Source: Paludibacter sp. 47-17 (GTDB lineage Bacteria > Bacteroidota > Bacteroidia > Bacteroidales > Paludibacteraceae). From it: DNA of 64,000 bases. The translations under genes and the position numbers were made by a program. The stretch lies in assembly GCA_001898935.1 (NCBI GenBank), contig MKVT01000009.1, positions 248,001 to 312,000 of the forward strand, read 5' to 3'. Of the stretch, positions 63,204-64,000 are shown in pieces. Position 1 is the first letter of the stretch; each line of letters begins with the position of its first letter. A model generated the notes under the pieces. The model was not told where the DNA came from, did no database searches, and saw only the letters and a program-made list of their open reading frames with translations.

Positions 63204-64000
63204 TCAGTTAATCTGAAAATCGATCTTACCGTCGTCTTTATATTTTCGCAACAACCGGTAAAACTGCCGGTCGATTTTCACCCTGTATTGCCGGGCAAAA
63301 AGCCGTATCTTACTTTGATTCAGATTATCGACCACATTGAAGTAAATATTCACGTTGCCTTTGCTGGTCATCACCATATCGGTCATGTCGGTCACAAATT
63401 CTTCGTCCAGGTGGTCGAGCGGCATGGTTAAGGTAAGATCGTTCACCAGTTTATCGCGTACATCGTTAAGAATATCAATTTTCTGAATCTTGAGTTCGTA
63501 TTCCTTAGTGGCGCCTTCCTCGGCCGGTTTGAAATATTTACGATCCTGACCGCGCTCCTGAACCGTGGCTACAATGAGCAAGTACAAATCTTTCAGCATA
63601 TACTTGCTGAAGTCGATATAATTGTTCCCGAATAACGCAAATTCGAAGGCTCCGTCGTAATCTTCAAGCGTCAGTATACCATACGGATTTCCCGCCTTCG
63701 ATGTCCCGTGCCGAACGGCTGTCACCATTCCGCCTATTCGAAGCGTTTTGCCATACAGCGGAGGTAAATCCTTCAGGTCGGTGGTTCGGGTATTACAGAT
63801 ATAGTTAATTTCAAATTCGTAATCGTCGAGGGGATGCGCCGACAGGTACATACCAATATATTCGCGCTCTTTGTTCAGTTTTTCAAGCGGCGACCAATCG
63901 CGGGCGAATGGGATTTCAGGCTTTGCTATTTCAACGGTATCCAATCCTCCGAAAAGGGAGTTCTGGTTTTGTGCGCTGTCCATCTGGTATTTATTCCCAT
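63204..64000 (-). CDS. dnaE: DNA polymerase III alpha subunit, C-terminal fragment at window edge
   Basis: The last 265 or so residues of the replicative polymerase are visible, and the gene continues beyond the right edge. Recognisable text is YQMDSAQNQNSLFG (the start of the post-tau-binding linker), SPLEKLNKEREYIGMYLSAHPLDDYE, and an OB-fold (about KTLRIGGMVTAVRHGTSKAG to FGNNYIDFSKY) used in single-strand DNA binding. The C-terminus ends KYKDDGKIDFQIN. trxA follows 126 bases downstream with its own promoter. Confidence 0.93.
   Translation of the reverse strand, partial: GNKYQMDSAQNQNSLFGGLDTVEIAKPEIPFARDWSPLEKLNKEREYIGMYLSAHPLDDYEFEINYICNTRTTDLKDLPPLYGKTLRIGGMVTAVRHGTSKAGNPYGILTLEDYDGAFEFALFGNNYIDFSKYMLKDLYLLIVATVQERGQDRKYFKPAEEGATKEYELKIQKIDILNDVRDKLVNDLTLTMPLDHLDEEFVTDMTDMVMTSKGNVNIYFNVVDNLNQSKIRLFARQYRVKIDRQFYRLLRKYKDDGKIDFQIN

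Noticed and set aside
1-64000. tRNA, rRNA, CRISPR arrays, insertion sequences or prophage
   Set aside because: No cloverleaf-type repeats with a GGTTCGA-like arm, no spaced direct repeats, no transposase, integrase or phage genes, and no change in base composition were noticed.

Overview
The window reads as ordinary chromosome of a Bacteroidales bacterium, most like the Dysgonomonadaceae/Porphyromonadaceae side of the order (inference). The reasons are the families present (DUF3078, DUF4292, DUF5056, DUF6567-like, an EnvC homologue without catalytic residues, FKBP_N-FKBP lipoproteins, an AddA-type helicase-nuclease), lipoproteins with short signal peptides ending in Ser/Gly-Cys, the near absence of purine-rich ribosome binding sites, and many upstream -7 boxes of the Bacteroidetes form TAnnTTTG. 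Base composition looks close to half G+C throughout. I found no rRNA, tRNA, CRISPR array, insertion sequence, prophage or integrase. About 59 protein genes fill more than 90 % of the window. The two at the edges, birA on the left and dnaE on the right, are cut.

Layout: 1-3.0 kb, birA and priA (minus). 3.0-5.8 kb, an HD hydrolase, a DUF3078 outer-membrane protein, a 69-residue ribbon-helix-helix-like protein and yraN. 5.9-9.9 kb, pyrE, a SRPBCC protein and argH, then a membrane protein/ECF sigma/DUF5056 module. 9.9-14.8 kb (minus), a lipoprotein, a LolC/E-type permease, rbfA, cysS and ruvB. 15.1-19.2 kb, an ammonium transporter, a secreted esterase and ATP-type PEP carboxykinase. 19.4-30.0 kb is a long plus-strand run: dut, a TPR lipoprotein, a DUF4292 lipoprotein, an EnvC-like protein, parE, tadA, an addA-like gene and a phosphoglycolate-phosphatase-like gene. 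30.2-36.1 kb is a minus-strand run: a lamin-tail protein, four FKBP-family genes, an Lrp regulator and trpS. 36.3-42.7 kb holds asd, a CE12-type esterase, a DUF6567/beta-barrel protein, AsmA and a small lipoprotein. 42.8-49.7 kb holds pnp, an AraC regulator, an OmpA-like protein, two unknown secreted proteins and a DUF1801 protein. 49.7-59.1 kb holds a multi-PAS histidine kinase, dacB, a divergent tryptophanase/tyrosine phenol-lyase, zupT, a free-standing MetH reactivation domain, trmD and argC. 59.2-64 kb holds dnaN, a DnaQ-like exonuclease, a disordered secreted protein, trmN6, trxA and the end of dnaE.

Most genes are housekeeping: replication and repair, tRNA modification and charging, RNA turnover, arginine/pyrimidine/aspartate-family biosynthesis, and envelope biogenesis. 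The PEP carboxykinase and the amino-acid lyase fit a fermentative, amino-acid-using lifestyle (inference).

The least expected signal is regulatory. Three divergent gene pairs (priA/HD hydrolase, CE12 esterase/DUF6567 protein, small lipoprotein/pnp) share the same symmetric motif, CAAAnnTA, then 13 bp, then TAnnTTTG. It consists of two back-to-back -7 boxes whose starts are exactly 21 bp apart in every case. The unidirectional promoters I checked do not show it. Other points of interest are a tryptophanase-family enzyme with Leu where PLP-contacting Arg is expected, a stand-alone cobalamin-dependent methionine synthase activation domain, an FKBP cluster containing a catalytic-domain-less paralogue, and an OmpA-linked pair of unknown secreted proteins.
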